From the NCBI GenBank assembly GCA_964017045.1, contig OZ024799.1, forward strand, positions 32,382,236 through 32,446,235: 64,000 nucleotides of DNA. Direction: 5' to 3'. A model generated the notes under the pieces. That model saw only the letters and a program-made list of their open reading frames with translations. It searched no databases and had not been told where the DNA came from. Source of the stretch: Omphiscola glabra (lineage: Eukaryota > Mollusca > Gastropoda > Lymnaeidae). Below are positions 53,301-55,430 of the stretch, piece by piece; within the stretch, counting starts at the first letter, position 1; each line of letters begins with the position of its first letter. A program made the position numbers and the translations under genes.

Positions 53301-53769
53301 GGCACCTTTTTGTCTGAGAGAGCCATGGACACCACATATTTTGAAAAGTAATTCTGTGAGAGCCATACATTATGTTTAAAACTAAATATTCAAGTAAATG
53401 TGTGCAGGGTTGCTATTTTTCTGTCTTTTAGATCAGCAGAGTTTATCTCCTTTACCACTTCTGATGCTGAGCTGCATTTGTAGAATGAAATATTGTTATG
53501 AAATTAATGTGTAGATCAAAGGAGTCTAAAGAAACATTTTTTTTATAATCTAACATTTGTCTTCGAGCCAGATGCAGCCATCAATTGAGCCACATCTGGC
53601 TTGCGAGCCATAGGTTCCCGACCCCTGATCTAGGAGCTTGTAAGTCTAATTCTAATATAATTACAAATACAAACTGTAATACATTATCTTCGAAAATAAA
53701 TCATATGACGTTGTTTCAACAGACATTTATCTTACCTTTAATTATAGGATACGTTGAAGAAGATGTCAT
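5222..53769 (-). CDS. TBK1: TBK1/IKK-epsilon-like serine/threonine kinase, 19 coding exons (whole gene span)
   Basis: Spliced CDS, minus strand: 53769-53736, 52883-52792, 29631-29497, 28398-28269, 27269-27200, 27062-26951, 23935-23778, 18290-18180, 17235-17056, 16474-16269, 13697-13547, 13178-12968, 12758-12646, 10199-10080, 8015-7914, 7659-7563, 6697-6498, 5613-5521, 5309-5222. Total 2403 nt, 800 residues (human TBK1 is 729). Seen: Gly loop GRGASAIV (29-36), VAVK lysine K51, alpha-C Glu E66, HRD Asp D146, DFG Asp D168, activation loop FQSLYGTEEYL with S183 at the place of TBK1 Ser172; ubiquitin-like domain about 318-397; helical scaffold about 405-680; linker 675-741; C-terminal coiled coil about 748-771. 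Family knowledge: these kinases act in the cytoplasm downstream of nucleic-acid sensors such as STING, phosphorylating IRF-type factors and autophagy receptors, and the C-terminal helix binds adaptors such as TANK. All motifs needed for catalysis are present. TBK1 and IKK-epsilon diverged in vertebrates, so this is probably a co-ortholog of both. Confidence 0.93.
5521..5613 (-). CDS. TBK1: TBK1-like exon 18 (C-terminal coiled coil)
   Basis: 93 nt encoding VKTVSHQSFGLENKLQQLQR then MLNENLSIIQ. Matches in position and style the TBK1 C-terminal helix (MKKLKEEMEGVVKELAENN) that binds adaptor proteins. Acceptor TTTCAG, donor GTAAAG. Confidence 0.88.
5634..5722. repeat. 29 bp array beside exon 18
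   Basis: Three units of gtgagacctacaaacatact plus acacattat, about 20 nt upstream (in gene sense) of the exon 18 acceptor. Confidence 0.85.
6268..6505. repeat. 17/31 bp array carrying copies of the exon 17 donor
   Basis: Units tcattatgacaacgtac, often alternating with a 14 bp tcattatgacgtat form. On the minus strand each full unit reads ATAATGA|GTACGT, the last bases of exon 17 plus its 5' splice site. Nine intact GTACGT copies are seen, one degraded to GTATGT. Confidence 0.93.
6498..6697 (-). CDS. TBK1: TBK1-like exon 17 (linker; donor copied in an array)
   Basis: 200 nt encoding LKTSTKSQLKVIEKDTGYFT then a Gly/Pro/Ser/Glu-rich linker ending SHLSSGFNN. Probably disordered; low conservation is expected here. 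Acceptor TCCACAG. Donor GTACGT after AATGA lies at the first unit of a 17/31 bp tandem array that repeats the same junction. Phase fits exon 18. Confidence 0.85.
7358..7583. repeat. 40 bp array carrying copies of the exon 16 donor
   Basis: Units of ttcaccacgactcaccttca then ctagtttatcactaagttta. On the minus strand each gives about 18 bases of exon 16 ending GTGAAG, then GTGAGT. Six GTGAGT copies and one GTGATT are seen; one unit is shortened. Confidence 0.93.
7563..7659 (-). CDS. TBK1: TBK1-like exon 16 (scaffold helix; donor copied in an array)
   Basis: 97 nt encoding SLTKSLTRIQKIEKNINSVL then NCQKLLSDKLVK, phase 0 at the end. Acceptor ACTCAG, donor GTGAGT. The last 18-21 exon bases and this donor recur in the tandem array that follows, so several downstream donors compete. 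The first donor keeps the reading frame; reading past it meets TAA within a few codons. Confidence 0.88.
7914..8015 (-). CDS. TBK1: TBK1-like exon 15 (scaffold helix)
   Basis: 102 nt encoding LKLQEHCTSMKSTLTDHCLP then KLESLHKNALQII. Acceptor CTGCAG, donor GTGAGT after ATAATAGA. A 36 bp array starts 66 nt from the acceptor. Confidence 0.86.
8081..8262. repeat. 36 bp array, 5 units
   Basis: Unit atcaggtagaggtcaattgc then aaagaaaacctcacct. As 36 is a multiple of 3 it stays open on + (12-residue repeat SGRGQLQRKPHL), but it is intronic and has no sign of being a gene. Confidence 0.95.
8300..8580. repeat. ~30 bp degenerate array
   Basis: About nine units of ccagtactgtagcagtgaga followed by tttaaccctt. 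Confidence 0.9.
8597..8960 (+). other. Unassigned open stretch, possible retroelement relic
   Basis: A 72-codon frame (8597-8815) with a polar start (MKFKLNKSKLGPVTPTNSS) and then stops. No family recognised. It lies antisense inside an intron. It could be an element fragment or chance. Confidence 0.2.
9055..9225. repeat. ~60 bp array, 3 units
   Basis: Units contain ggtgactgttacaccatggt and caaagtactctccacag. Confidence 0.88.
9597..9835. repeat. ~33 bp array with G-rich and TG tracts
   Basis: About seven units of gccataacaagggtggggcc then ttagggctagaaa; one copy is expanded by G and another by (TG)n. Confidence 0.93.
10080..10199 (-). CDS. TBK1: TBK1-like exon 14 (scaffold helix)
   Basis: 120 nt encoding YKGIQHHMTIILGVQSRFRR and DKNVKTQMAPHDENIHGFE. 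The segment from SRFRRDK to IHGFE parallels TBK1 YQFKKDKAERR...IHKFD. Acceptor TTTCAG, donor GTCAGT. The large 46 bp array begins 60 nt past the acceptor. Confidence 0.9.
10259..11172. repeat. 46 bp satellite-like array, left block
   Basis: About 20 units of agtgatcttaaagttttttt then taggttagtgctatattgca and gtagtt, very uniform. It contains one perfect inverted junction (see the palindrome) and is split from the right block by a Penelope-like relic. Confidence 0.97.
10940..10980. repeat. Perfect palindrome inside the 46 bp array
   Basis: Two 20-base arms (ttgcagtagttagtgatctt and its exact inverse) with a 1-base spacer. A unit has been inverted head to head. Confidence 0.97.
11173..11855 (+). 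mobile_element. Penelope-like element 3' relic with GIY-YIG endonuclease
   Basis: Translation on + shows FTCKSRNVIYTILCKMCG, a stop, then YVGETGRLLGDRFREH: the Cys pair and GIY-YIG-type core typical of Penelope-like endonucleases. After a frameshift come DIAVTGILYTSN and RIHMENKLISRFGTLSPYG, then a stop near 11526. The stop and the frameshift make it dead. The rest, to 11855, is 3' noncoding DNA with a possible hammerhead core at 11707-11735. It sits inside the 46 bp array. Confidence 0.82.
11856..12113. repeat. 46 bp array, right block
   Basis: About six units of the same 46 bp repeat, resuming after the Penelope-like relic in the same orientation. Confidence 0.96.
12155..12350. repeat. Degenerate ~24 bp array
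   Basis: Units around attgattacattcatagtcc with many substitutions and indels. Confidence 0.75.
12646..12758 (-). CDS. TBK1: TBK1-like exon 13 (scaffold helix)
   Basis: 113 nt encoding ASERIGEIDQYRETLVKKLE and DIKMHALKLVAVCVAEN, a long helix. Acceptor CTGCAG, donor GTAAGA. It ends TG|; joining directly to 8015 would make TGA, so exon 14 between them is needed. Confidence 0.85.
12968..13178 (-). CDS. TBK1: TBK1-like exon 12 (scaffold/dimerization domain)
   Basis: 211 nt, 70 codons after the split Arg460. Amphipathic helical sequence including SQTFMKQLMEECKFHFETFF and DIDHLEAILQDSVIRQVHAK. An internal GTAAGC after 'DATK' is not used in this model, because reading on stays open and keeps phase. 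Acceptor TTGACAG, donor GTGGGA. Confidence 0.85.
13547..13697 (-). CDS. TBK1: TBK1-like exon 11 (start of scaffold/dimerization domain)
   Basis: 151 nt encoding PFPDFIIYSDIDADARLAHS and AARGELIKRYVEK, aligned with the TBK1 segment around PRYDLDGDASMAKAITG. Acceptor CCATAG, donor GTATTT. A 42 bp array begins about 40 nt beyond the acceptor. Confidence 0.88.
13740..14250. repeat. 42 bp array beside exon 11
   Basis: About eleven units of cttatcaactcagagaaggg then cacagaatgataaaactgat, older at the left. The unit is a multiple of 3, so frames stay open on both strands; no gene. Confidence 0.95.
14251..16268. other. Intron 10 remainder, unannotated
   Basis: AT-rich. A short degenerate repeat (gatttatttgtaaattattc type) lies at about 15900-16000. 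No gene recognised. Confidence 0.5.
16269..16474 (-). CDS. TBK1: TBK1-like exon 10 (ubiquitin-like domain)
   Basis: 206 nt encoding LPGLQDQIASLTDIAARDQI, LLVGGKCLGEIIDP and LLHDSIYLFQKE. The pattern fits the TBK1/IKK ubiquitin-like domain, which positions substrates and packs on the kinase. Acceptor TTCTAG, donor GTGAGT. Confidence 0.92.
16661..17030. repeat. 29 bp array, 13 units, beside exon 9
   Basis: Unit ttcctacagaggcccatcag then tggttctat. Because 29 is not a multiple of 3 and the unit lacks stops, all three + frames stay open for 99 to 134 codons. Confidence 0.97.
17056..17235 (-). CDS. TBK1: TBK1-like exon 9 (end of kinase, start of ubiquitin-like domain)
   Basis: 180 nt. Encodes GLKSIVIPMLAGLMEPDAAK, the last kinase helices, then ITVCVFYFNRCENLRIYAD, the first strands of the ubiquitin-like domain. 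An internal GTGTGT could pass for a donor, but reading on to GTAAGG at 17055 supplies the domain's first strand and the right phase. A 29 bp minisatellite ends 26 nt past the donor. Confidence 0.92.
17600..17800 (+). mobile_element. Penelope-like terminal relic with hammerhead-like core
   Basis: ctaatgaaggcttcctgccg then acacgttcg matches the layout of a hammerhead core (CUGANGA, short GGC/GCC stem, GAAAC). The sequence after it (ctgattgcagtctccccc) recurs at 22860-22877. Confidence 0.5.
18059..18077. repeat. Poly-C tract next to exon 8
   Basis: About 18 Cs, roughly 100 nt past the exon 8 donor. Length may be unreliable in sequencing. Confidence 0.9.
18180..18290 (-). CDS. TBK1: TBK1-like exon 8 (kinase C-lobe)
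   Basis: 111 nt encoding MFEIITQKESGVISGIQ and GPIQWKRDLPETSPLS; compare TBK1 MYKIITGKPSGAISGVQ and GPIDW. Acceptor TTTCCCAG. Donor GTGTGT is weaker than the other donors but keeps the phase. Confidence 0.92.
18291..21101. other. Intron 7, proximal part, unannotated
   Basis: AT-rich DNA with a (TA/TG)n microsatellite at about 20368-20398 and homopolymer runs. The 61- and 81-codon frames here look like chance. Confidence 0.5.
21105..21277. mobile_element. PIF/Harbinger-type MITE
   Basis: 173 bp with terminal inverted repeats gggtcggttcacactatcaa / gtgtcagttcacactatcaa flanked by TTA on both sides (21102-21104 and 21278-21280). The 3 bp TTA duplication and this TIR style are typical of Harbinger MITEs. 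Confidence 0.82.
21284..21594. mobile_element. Nonautonomous hAT element
   Basis: Ends aaagggtgggcaaactttg and cgtagtttgcccacccctt are imperfect inverted repeats of the hAT form CAGGGGTGGGCAAACTACG; the inner right end carries gggcctgcgggcc. No clear target duplication remains. It starts 4 bp after the Harbinger MITE's duplication. Confidence 0.7.
22507..22703 (-). mobile_element. SPIN-like hAT MITE copy 1
   Basis: 197 bp; ends cagtgattctcaacctt and caggttgagaaccgctg, inner gtcgcgaccc and gatggtcttaggcgacccc. Flanks atataagg / atctaagg match 7 of 8, as expected of an 8 bp hAT duplication. Confidence 0.88.
22742..22880. repeat. Inverted repeat overlapping a Penelope-like terminal relic
   Basis: Arms gtatgggaaaacctgaa and ttcaggttttcccatac are exact inverses about 50 nt apart. 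The right half continues into ctgattgcagtatctccccc, shared with the relic at 17600-17800. Confidence 0.7.
23342..23420 (+). repeat. Dispersed repeat, inverted partner at 26740-26808
   Basis: tagtactaactttTgggcat ... tatagaacacagtgttacagc reappears on the other strand at 26740-26808 with small changes. Confidence 0.7.
23636..23662. repeat. (TATCT)n microsatellite
   Basis: Five units of ttatc. Confidence 0.9.
23778..23935 (-). CDS. TBK1: TBK1-like exon 7 (kinase C-lobe)
   Basis: 158 nt encoding HPGIYEKAVL, VDLWSLGVTFFHTATGQLPF and QPYGGRSNKQT; VDLWSLGVTF is the alpha-F helix. Acceptor ATCCAG, donor GTAAGT. A 26 bp minisatellite starts 118 nt from the acceptor. Confidence 0.95.
24053..24184. 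repeat. 26 bp array beside exon 7
   Basis: Five units of gatgcctccatgaggaggaa then aagcca, 118 nt from the exon 7 acceptor. Confidence 0.95.
24185..25119. other. Intron 6 stretch, unannotated
   Basis: A 100-codon + frame at 24183-24485 begins in the array and shows no known motif. Nothing else recognised. Confidence 0.45.
25120..25512. repeat. 25 bp array
   Basis: About 15 units of actttgtgacactggagtag then gcact, older at the left and uniform at the right. Confidence 0.93.
25694..25858. mobile_element. Near-palindromic foldback element
   Basis: Left arm 25705-25752 and right arm 25784-25834 are near-perfect inverses (core tgtgtgacatagctt / aagctatgtcacaca; ggctgcaaactctgat / atcagagtttgcagcc) around a 31-nt centre, flanked by further gatca/tgatc copies. 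Looks like a foldback MITE; superfamily unclear. Confidence 0.75.
26170..26250 (+). mobile_element. Penelope-like 3' relic with hammerhead-like core
   Basis: ccgatgaaggcatttgctga then aatgttta resembles 11707-11745 (ctgatgaaggcaagtgctga then aac). Both are followed by ataataaagctta-type sequence and a (t)gtgtct motif. Confidence 0.5.
26740..26935 (-). repeat. Dispersed repeat, related to 23342-23420 and 43464-43590
   Basis: The left part is the inverse of 23342-23420. The right part (gattcttataaagtg, gtaactttagtagatgggag, gatttctagt-like) recurs in the same orientation at 43464-43590. Probably one interspersed family. Confidence 0.6.
26951..27062 (-). CDS. TBK1: TBK1-like exon 6 (DFG and activation loop)
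   Basis: 112 nt. Encodes YKLTDFGAARNLNEDESFQS then LYGTEEYL. DFG Asp is D168. S183 matches TBK1 Ser172, whose phosphorylation activates the family, so regulation by trans-autophosphorylation is probably kept. Acceptor TTTCAG, donor GTAACT. Confidence 0.95.
27200..27269 (-). CDS. TBK1: TBK1-like exon 5 (catalytic loop)
   Basis: 70 nt encoding AKGIQYLRQINVIHRDIKPG then NIMR; HRD catalytic Asp is D146. Acceptor TTGCAG, donor GTAATT. IHRDIKPGNIMR is a close match to TBK1. Confidence 0.95.
27270..28268. other. Intron 4, unannotated
   Basis: AT-rich; poly-C run near 27992-28003. No element recognised. Confidence 0.5.
28269..28398 (-). CDS. TBK1: TBK1-like exon 4 (hinge)
   Basis: Encodes VLIMEYCEGGSLHHML and GLSEEEFLLVL, matching the TBK1 hinge (VLIMEFCPCGSL) and the helix after it. 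130 nt, ends on the first base of Ala131. Acceptor CTACAG, donor GTGAGT. Confidence 0.95.
29096..29416. repeat. 17-18 bp array beside exon 3
   Basis: About 18 units of tgttcttttgggacaag / tgttcttttgggacatg, ending 80 nt from the exon 3 donor. Long open frames on both strands here are artefacts. Confidence 0.95.
29497..29631 (-). CDS. TBK1: TBK1-like exon 3 (ATP lysine, alpha-C helix)
   Basis: 135 nt, 45 codons, phase 0 at both ends. It begins NTGRVVAVKVF with the ATP-binding lysine K51, then REL/ELLQQLKHENI with alpha-C Glu66. Acceptor CTACAG, donor GTAAGT. A 17-18 bp minisatellite ends 80 nt beyond the donor. Confidence 0.95.
29640..30440. other. Intron 2 start, unannotated
   Basis: AT-rich. 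The 80-codon minus frame at 30173-30415 has no recognised motif. Confidence 0.45.
30441..30608. repeat. 42 bp array built on a hAT insertion junction
   Basis: Four units of ctacatcaagttggcttaat then gatatctcccagaccagtgg and tc. Each unit holds the 8 bp target duplication (tcccagac) and the first 9 bases (cagtggtcg or near) of the hAT element at 30601. Confidence 0.93.
30601..30805. mobile_element. Nonautonomous hAT element
   Basis: 205 bp, ends cagtggtcggcaaac and atttgtcgaccacta, flanked by tcccagac / tcacagac (7 of 8). Inner text includes gagagccaaatgtc and gagctgcatgccgctcgg. Confidence 0.82.
31201..32056. repeat. 19 bp array, ~45 units
   Basis: Unit gattgtgtctggtttagat with scattered variants, some repeated as higher-order blocks. 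Confidence 0.97.
32528..32720. repeat. 19 bp array, 10 units
   Basis: Unit gatttgtgtactttattat, almost uniform. It begins about 470 nt after the previous 19 bp array but is unrelated in sequence. Confidence 0.96.
32721..34356. other. Intron 2 stretch, unannotated
   Basis: AT-rich with homopolymer A and T runs. No gene or element recognised. Confidence 0.5.
34357..34890. repeat. 67 bp array, 8 units
   Basis: Unit gagcaagcgcacagtctgct, tttgatagcaattaacttga, gacgattgcacgagtcagaa, tgtcttt; the last two units are slightly shortened. Confidence 0.96.
35351..35505. repeat. 84 bp direct duplication
   Basis: Two copies of a block containing ttcaaaggggcggggat and catgaaccatcaggc. Confidence 0.85.
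35576..35772 (+). mobile_element. SPIN-like hAT MITE copy 2
   Basis: 197 bp; cagcggttctcaacctgtga ... aaggttgagaaccgctg; inner gtcgcctaagaccacgtgaa. Flanks atcacctc / atctactc match 6 of 8. Confidence 0.9.
35773..37143. other. Intron 2 stretch, mostly unannotated
   Basis: Contains short direct repeats of ggaaatttgatcgaa at about 36539-36600, possibly a transposon end. No gene recognised. Confidence 0.45.
37144..37215. mobile_element. 72 bp minimal hAT-type MITE
   Basis: cagaggcgcagg ... atagttacgcctctg, flanked by perfect 8 bp duplications agcgatta (37136-37143, 37216-37223). Shares gttcccgggcgccaaaa-type core with the 210 bp element at 57482. Confidence 0.87.
37216..39188. other. Intron 2, CpG-richer stretch
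   Basis: Holds poly-G at about 37505-37520 and possible worn hAT ends (cagcggtcggcgg near 37878; cagggccaggactc ... gtttgagaagcgctg at about 38301-38399). The elements are not well bounded. Confidence 0.4.
39189..39372. repeat. ~46 bp degenerate array, 4 units
   Basis: Units of cattcagacaacggtacaac then tcatctccgtatctttc, alternating two variants. Confidence 0.85.
40061..40543. repeat. 60 bp array, 8 units, open on minus
   Basis: Unit gaagaaatcgagctctgtct, tggttattgaacgcaaccac, agtatactagccatatagta. As 60 is a multiple of 3, the minus strand stays open as a 20-residue repeat (SILWLRSITKTELDFFYYMA) within a 196-codon frame. No start context or family; most likely an artefact. Confidence 0.93.
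40544..42326. other. Intron 2 stretch, unannotated
   Basis: Includes poly-C then (CA)n near 41010-41034 and CpG-richer DNA at 41230-41900 with overlapping 77-108 codon frames on both strands, none recognised. Confidence 0.4.
42327..42514 (+). mobile_element. SPIN-like hAT MITE copy 3
   Basis: 188 bp; cagcggttctcaacctgagg ... aaggttgagaaccactg. Flanks cacaacat / cagtagat agree at 5 of 8 only, so it may be older. Confidence 0.88.
42573..43052. repeat. 32 bp array, ~15 units
   Basis: Unit ggtactgagtggtattccta then tggagatatata; the right half is nearly uniform. Confidence 0.96.
43464..43590 (+). repeat. Dispersed repeat, second copy of 26811-26935
   Basis: gattcttataaagtgcgcaa, gtaactttgatagatgggaa and gtgatttctagt line up with 26811-26935. 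Confidence 0.6.
43744..43960 (+). mobile_element. Worn tRNA-derived SINE copy
   Basis: ggttggccgtgtagttta resembles a tRNA A box; ggcaaactctgagattaaaa and cattgacacaataaaaattc match the SINE body at 51422-51828. Interrupted by a poly-C run. Confidence 0.5.
44182..44380 (-). mobile_element. SPIN-like hAT MITE copy 4
   Basis: 199 bp; cagcggttctcaaccttcat ... acaggttgagaaccgctt. Perfect 8 bp duplications gtctagcc (44174-44181, 44381-44388). One of the younger copies. Confidence 0.92.
44837..44895. mobile_element. Partial hAT end
   Basis: ggatgtggcccgcgggtcgt then agtctgaggacccctg is the inverse of a hAT-style terminus (CAGGGGTCCTCAGACTACG). The other end was not located. Confidence 0.5.
45157..45186. 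repeat. Poly-A to poly-G junction
   Basis: About 18 As then about 14 Gs. Similar A/G junctions lie near 39054-39073 and 46091-46113. Confidence 0.85.
45400..47640. other. Intron 2 stretch, unannotated
   Basis: CpG-richer and homopolymer-rich. A G-rich block at 46995-47050 could form a G-quadruplex on +. The frame at 46771-47193 has no recognised family. Confidence 0.4.
47790..48150 (+). mobile_element. LINE (RTE-like) 3' fragment, copy 1
   Basis: 117-codon frame with WIGHTLRKPPDSTTRQ, PQGKRKRGRPKNTWRRELE and AQDRDEWKILVDGLCPRRG: the extreme C-terminus of a non-LTR reverse transcriptase, ending ...KKA. The clade (RTE-like) is from memory of such tails. 5' truncated, as usual for LINEs; followed by aagaagaaga. 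Confidence 0.82.
49006..49112. repeat. ~33 bp array in the hAT relic
   Basis: About four units of cacacttaatttgtgtggaa then atgatgccaca. Confidence 0.88.
49240..49414 (+). mobile_element. SPIN-like hAT MITE copy 5 (nested)
   Basis: 175 bp; cagcggttctcaacctgtgg ... aaggttgagaaccgctg. Perfect duplications gtctaaca (49232-49239, 49415-49422). It lacks part of the left arm found in other copies (the acgacccttt-type stretch). Confidence 0.94.
50004..50189 (+). mobile_element. SPIN-like hAT MITE copy 6 (nested)
   Basis: 186 bp; cagcggttctcaacctgtgg ... aaggttgagtaccactg. Perfect duplications ctctagaa (49996-50003, 50190-50197). Second nested insertion in the dead hAT transposase. Confidence 0.93.
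51035..51110 (-). mobile_element. Penelope-like terminal relic with hammerhead-like core
   Basis: On minus: ctgaggagggctctgagccc then aaacgttc, the conserved core layout (CUGANGA, GGC/GCC stem, AAAC, then GUUC). Confidence 0.6.
51422..51828 (+). mobile_element. tRNA-derived SINE, full length
   Basis: The head, gctgggtgcccgagtgatct ... ggagttcaatccc, has tRNA-like A and B boxes (Leu/Ser type). The body contains ggaaactctgaattcaaacc and cacatgatgttccc, and the tail ends ccagcaaaaata. Flanked by perfect 12 bp duplications aatcatggaagc (51412-51423, 51829-51840; the first overlaps the head by about two bases), showing a target-primed insertion. Confidence 0.88.
51841..52791. other. Intron 2 distal part, unannotated
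   Basis: AT-rich, no element recognised. Confidence 0.5.
52792..52883 (-). CDS. TBK1: TBK1-like exon 2 (Gly-rich loop)
   Basis: Encodes residues 12-42, including NYTWNTADSLGRGASAIVYL, which matches the TBK1 N-terminus around NHLWLLSDILGQGATANVF. Acceptor TTTCAG, donor GTAAGG; the exon ends on a whole codon (GRHK). It contains no ATG, so an upstream start exon is required. Confidence 0.93.
53292..53627 (-). mobile_element. OC1 (OposCharlie1)-like hAT MITE
   Basis: 336 bp in intron 1. Ends caggggtcgggcaccttttt and ggttcccgacccctg; near the right end, cacatctggcttgcgagcca. These match what I recall of OC1. Flanks atctaggg / atctagga match 7 of 8. Confidence 0.82.
53736..53769 (-). CDS. TBK1: TBK1-like exon 1 (start codon)
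   Basis: Eleven codons plus one base: MTSSSTYPIIK and the first base of Gly12. Donor GTAAG. A TAG codon sits directly before the ATG in frame, so this is the only in-frame start in the exon. The phase joins exactly to exon 2. Any 5' UTR exons further upstream could not be identified. Confidence 0.8.
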
Positions 53770-53889
53770 CTAATTATATATTCCTTATATGTAATAATCA
53801 GTAGTTCCAACAAAGAAAGCTGTATTTTACAAGAAAATTGTTTCAGTGTGGTAAATATGATGAGCTCAAAACTCCAAGTAATCAGAAAT

Positions 53890-53942
53890 ACATGTTATAT
53901 ATATATATTTATATATATATTTATATATATATTTATAAATAT
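53890..53942. repeat. (TA)n-rich microsatellite upstream of the start codon
   Basis: tatatatatatttatatata repeats about 120-170 nt upstream of the ATG. Confidence 0.85.
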
Positions 53943-54127
53943 AAAATTAAATTGAAAAAATAATTAGTAATGCACATCAAGAAAATCCTTTAAATAAACG
54001 AATGTCTTTGATGAAAAGTGTTGCTTCTTGTATAATTACAAATTATATTAATGTTCAGGGATTAATAAAAAATTACGACTCATAAATGACTAATATTTGA
54101 AATATAAATTTAAAAGTGCTAATATTG

Positions 54128-54440
54128 TTATAGCGGAGGGCTTCTCAAAGTATCACAAAAGAAAATCCGGAACAGTTTGACGCATCTGTATGGCTCCTCT
54201 TTTCTTTTCTTTTTCTGTACTATTATGAATCTATTAGAAAACGTATTCGTAGAAAAATATCCTCCACTGTCCTTTATTTTGCGTGGCCCTTGAGGAAATA
54301 TTAGGTGACGAAAAATCTGATCATTTAGGGTGAAATGAACATCACTATATCCTCTCATCGGCGCTTTGTTGCAAAGACTCGTCACTACAAGTAGGAACGC
54401 CGTGGTGGGAATGAATGCCAGAATGTCATCAATACTTGTA
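54128..54440 (-). other. Unassigned open stretch upstream of the TBK1-like gene
   Basis: About 100 codons open on minus, from a TGA near 54450 to a stop at 54128. It includes DDILAFIPTTAFLLVVTSLC (possibly membrane-like) and LNDQIFRHLIFPQG. A TTTTTTCCAG precedes it, so it could be an exon of an unseen gene, a 5' exon region or chance. No family recognised. Confidence 0.25.
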
Positions 54441-54449
54441 AGACAATAT

Positions 54450-55010
54450 CACAATACTTTCGGCGCTGGAAAAAAATAAGAAAAAGGTAAAAACAATTAA
54501 TAATTTTCTGATGCCAAAAAGACTTTTTATGCAAGGTAAACTTATTTTTAAAAGAGTTCTTTACTACATTTGTAAAAACAAATTAGTGTTTAGATGTTTT
54601 GTACACTACATTTTCTGATTCATTAGAAACTCTATTAGTTATAAATAGCCCTATGAGATATTAATCAATCTTAATTATTGTTTAGAGATTAAAGCAATAA
54701 TGAACTTTAATAATTCATCACCTGGCAGTCACTGCATTGAGTATTTGACTCGTTGACAAAGTCTGACTGATCCTCATATCCTCTACTTGTAGGATTTAAC
54801 TATAAAAAAATATATTTTAAAATGATTATTTTATTTGCTGGTCTTTATTAAGTATGAAGGAATACATATGTAATTAAAGGTATAAAGTGATAACATTTGG
54901 ATGGCTTCTTGTCCATTACGATACCAGTATTCTATGCTAATTGTGAATTCTTTCAGATCCTTTAGTTTAACCTAATAGTTAAATGGCATGTTCTCCATTC
55001 TTCTATACAC
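54450..55010. other. Unannotated upstream stretch
   Basis: AT-rich. The promoter of the TBK1-like gene may lie between 53770 and here, but no TATA or initiator signal stands out. Confidence 0.4.
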
Positions 55011-55012
55011 AT

Positions 55013-55430
55013 TTGCTGGTTAGATCATGTAAAGCGAACCGAGCAAGGCCATATTACTAAAGATCTGACATGTAGAAACTGGCAGAGAGGGAAAGGCATA
55101 TTGGACAGCCACGAAAGTACCATATAGACTAGATGTGCCTCAAAGAAAAATTAACGTAGCCATAGCGGTCATCGAAAGTATTGATTAAATAATTGAATGG
55201 ACAAGTAAAGCTGATTACCAGTCAAGCAAACAGCTGTGAATGTAGGAATATAACTGTCAGACTCAAAAGATGTCAGAAACAATGTCCTTGAACATAAAGA
55301 GCAAAAGGAAAGGCCAAAGAAAACCAGCAGTCAAGGTTATCCAGCAAGAAGTGCAAATGAGACTGCCACTCACTACAGGTTTTGCCTCATAAGTAAGTTA
55401 CAGTACAGCAGAAGAAGAAGGTCAAAATAA
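55013..55430 (+). mobile_element. LINE 3' fragment (second type), worn
   Basis: LDHVKRTEQGHITKDLTCRN then GKGILDSHE resembles the G-H-V...KDLLYG...GKR...GRP tail of Jockey/I-like reverse transcriptases, followed by a Lys/Arg-rich stretch and gaagaagaag. Many stops. Confidence 0.5.
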
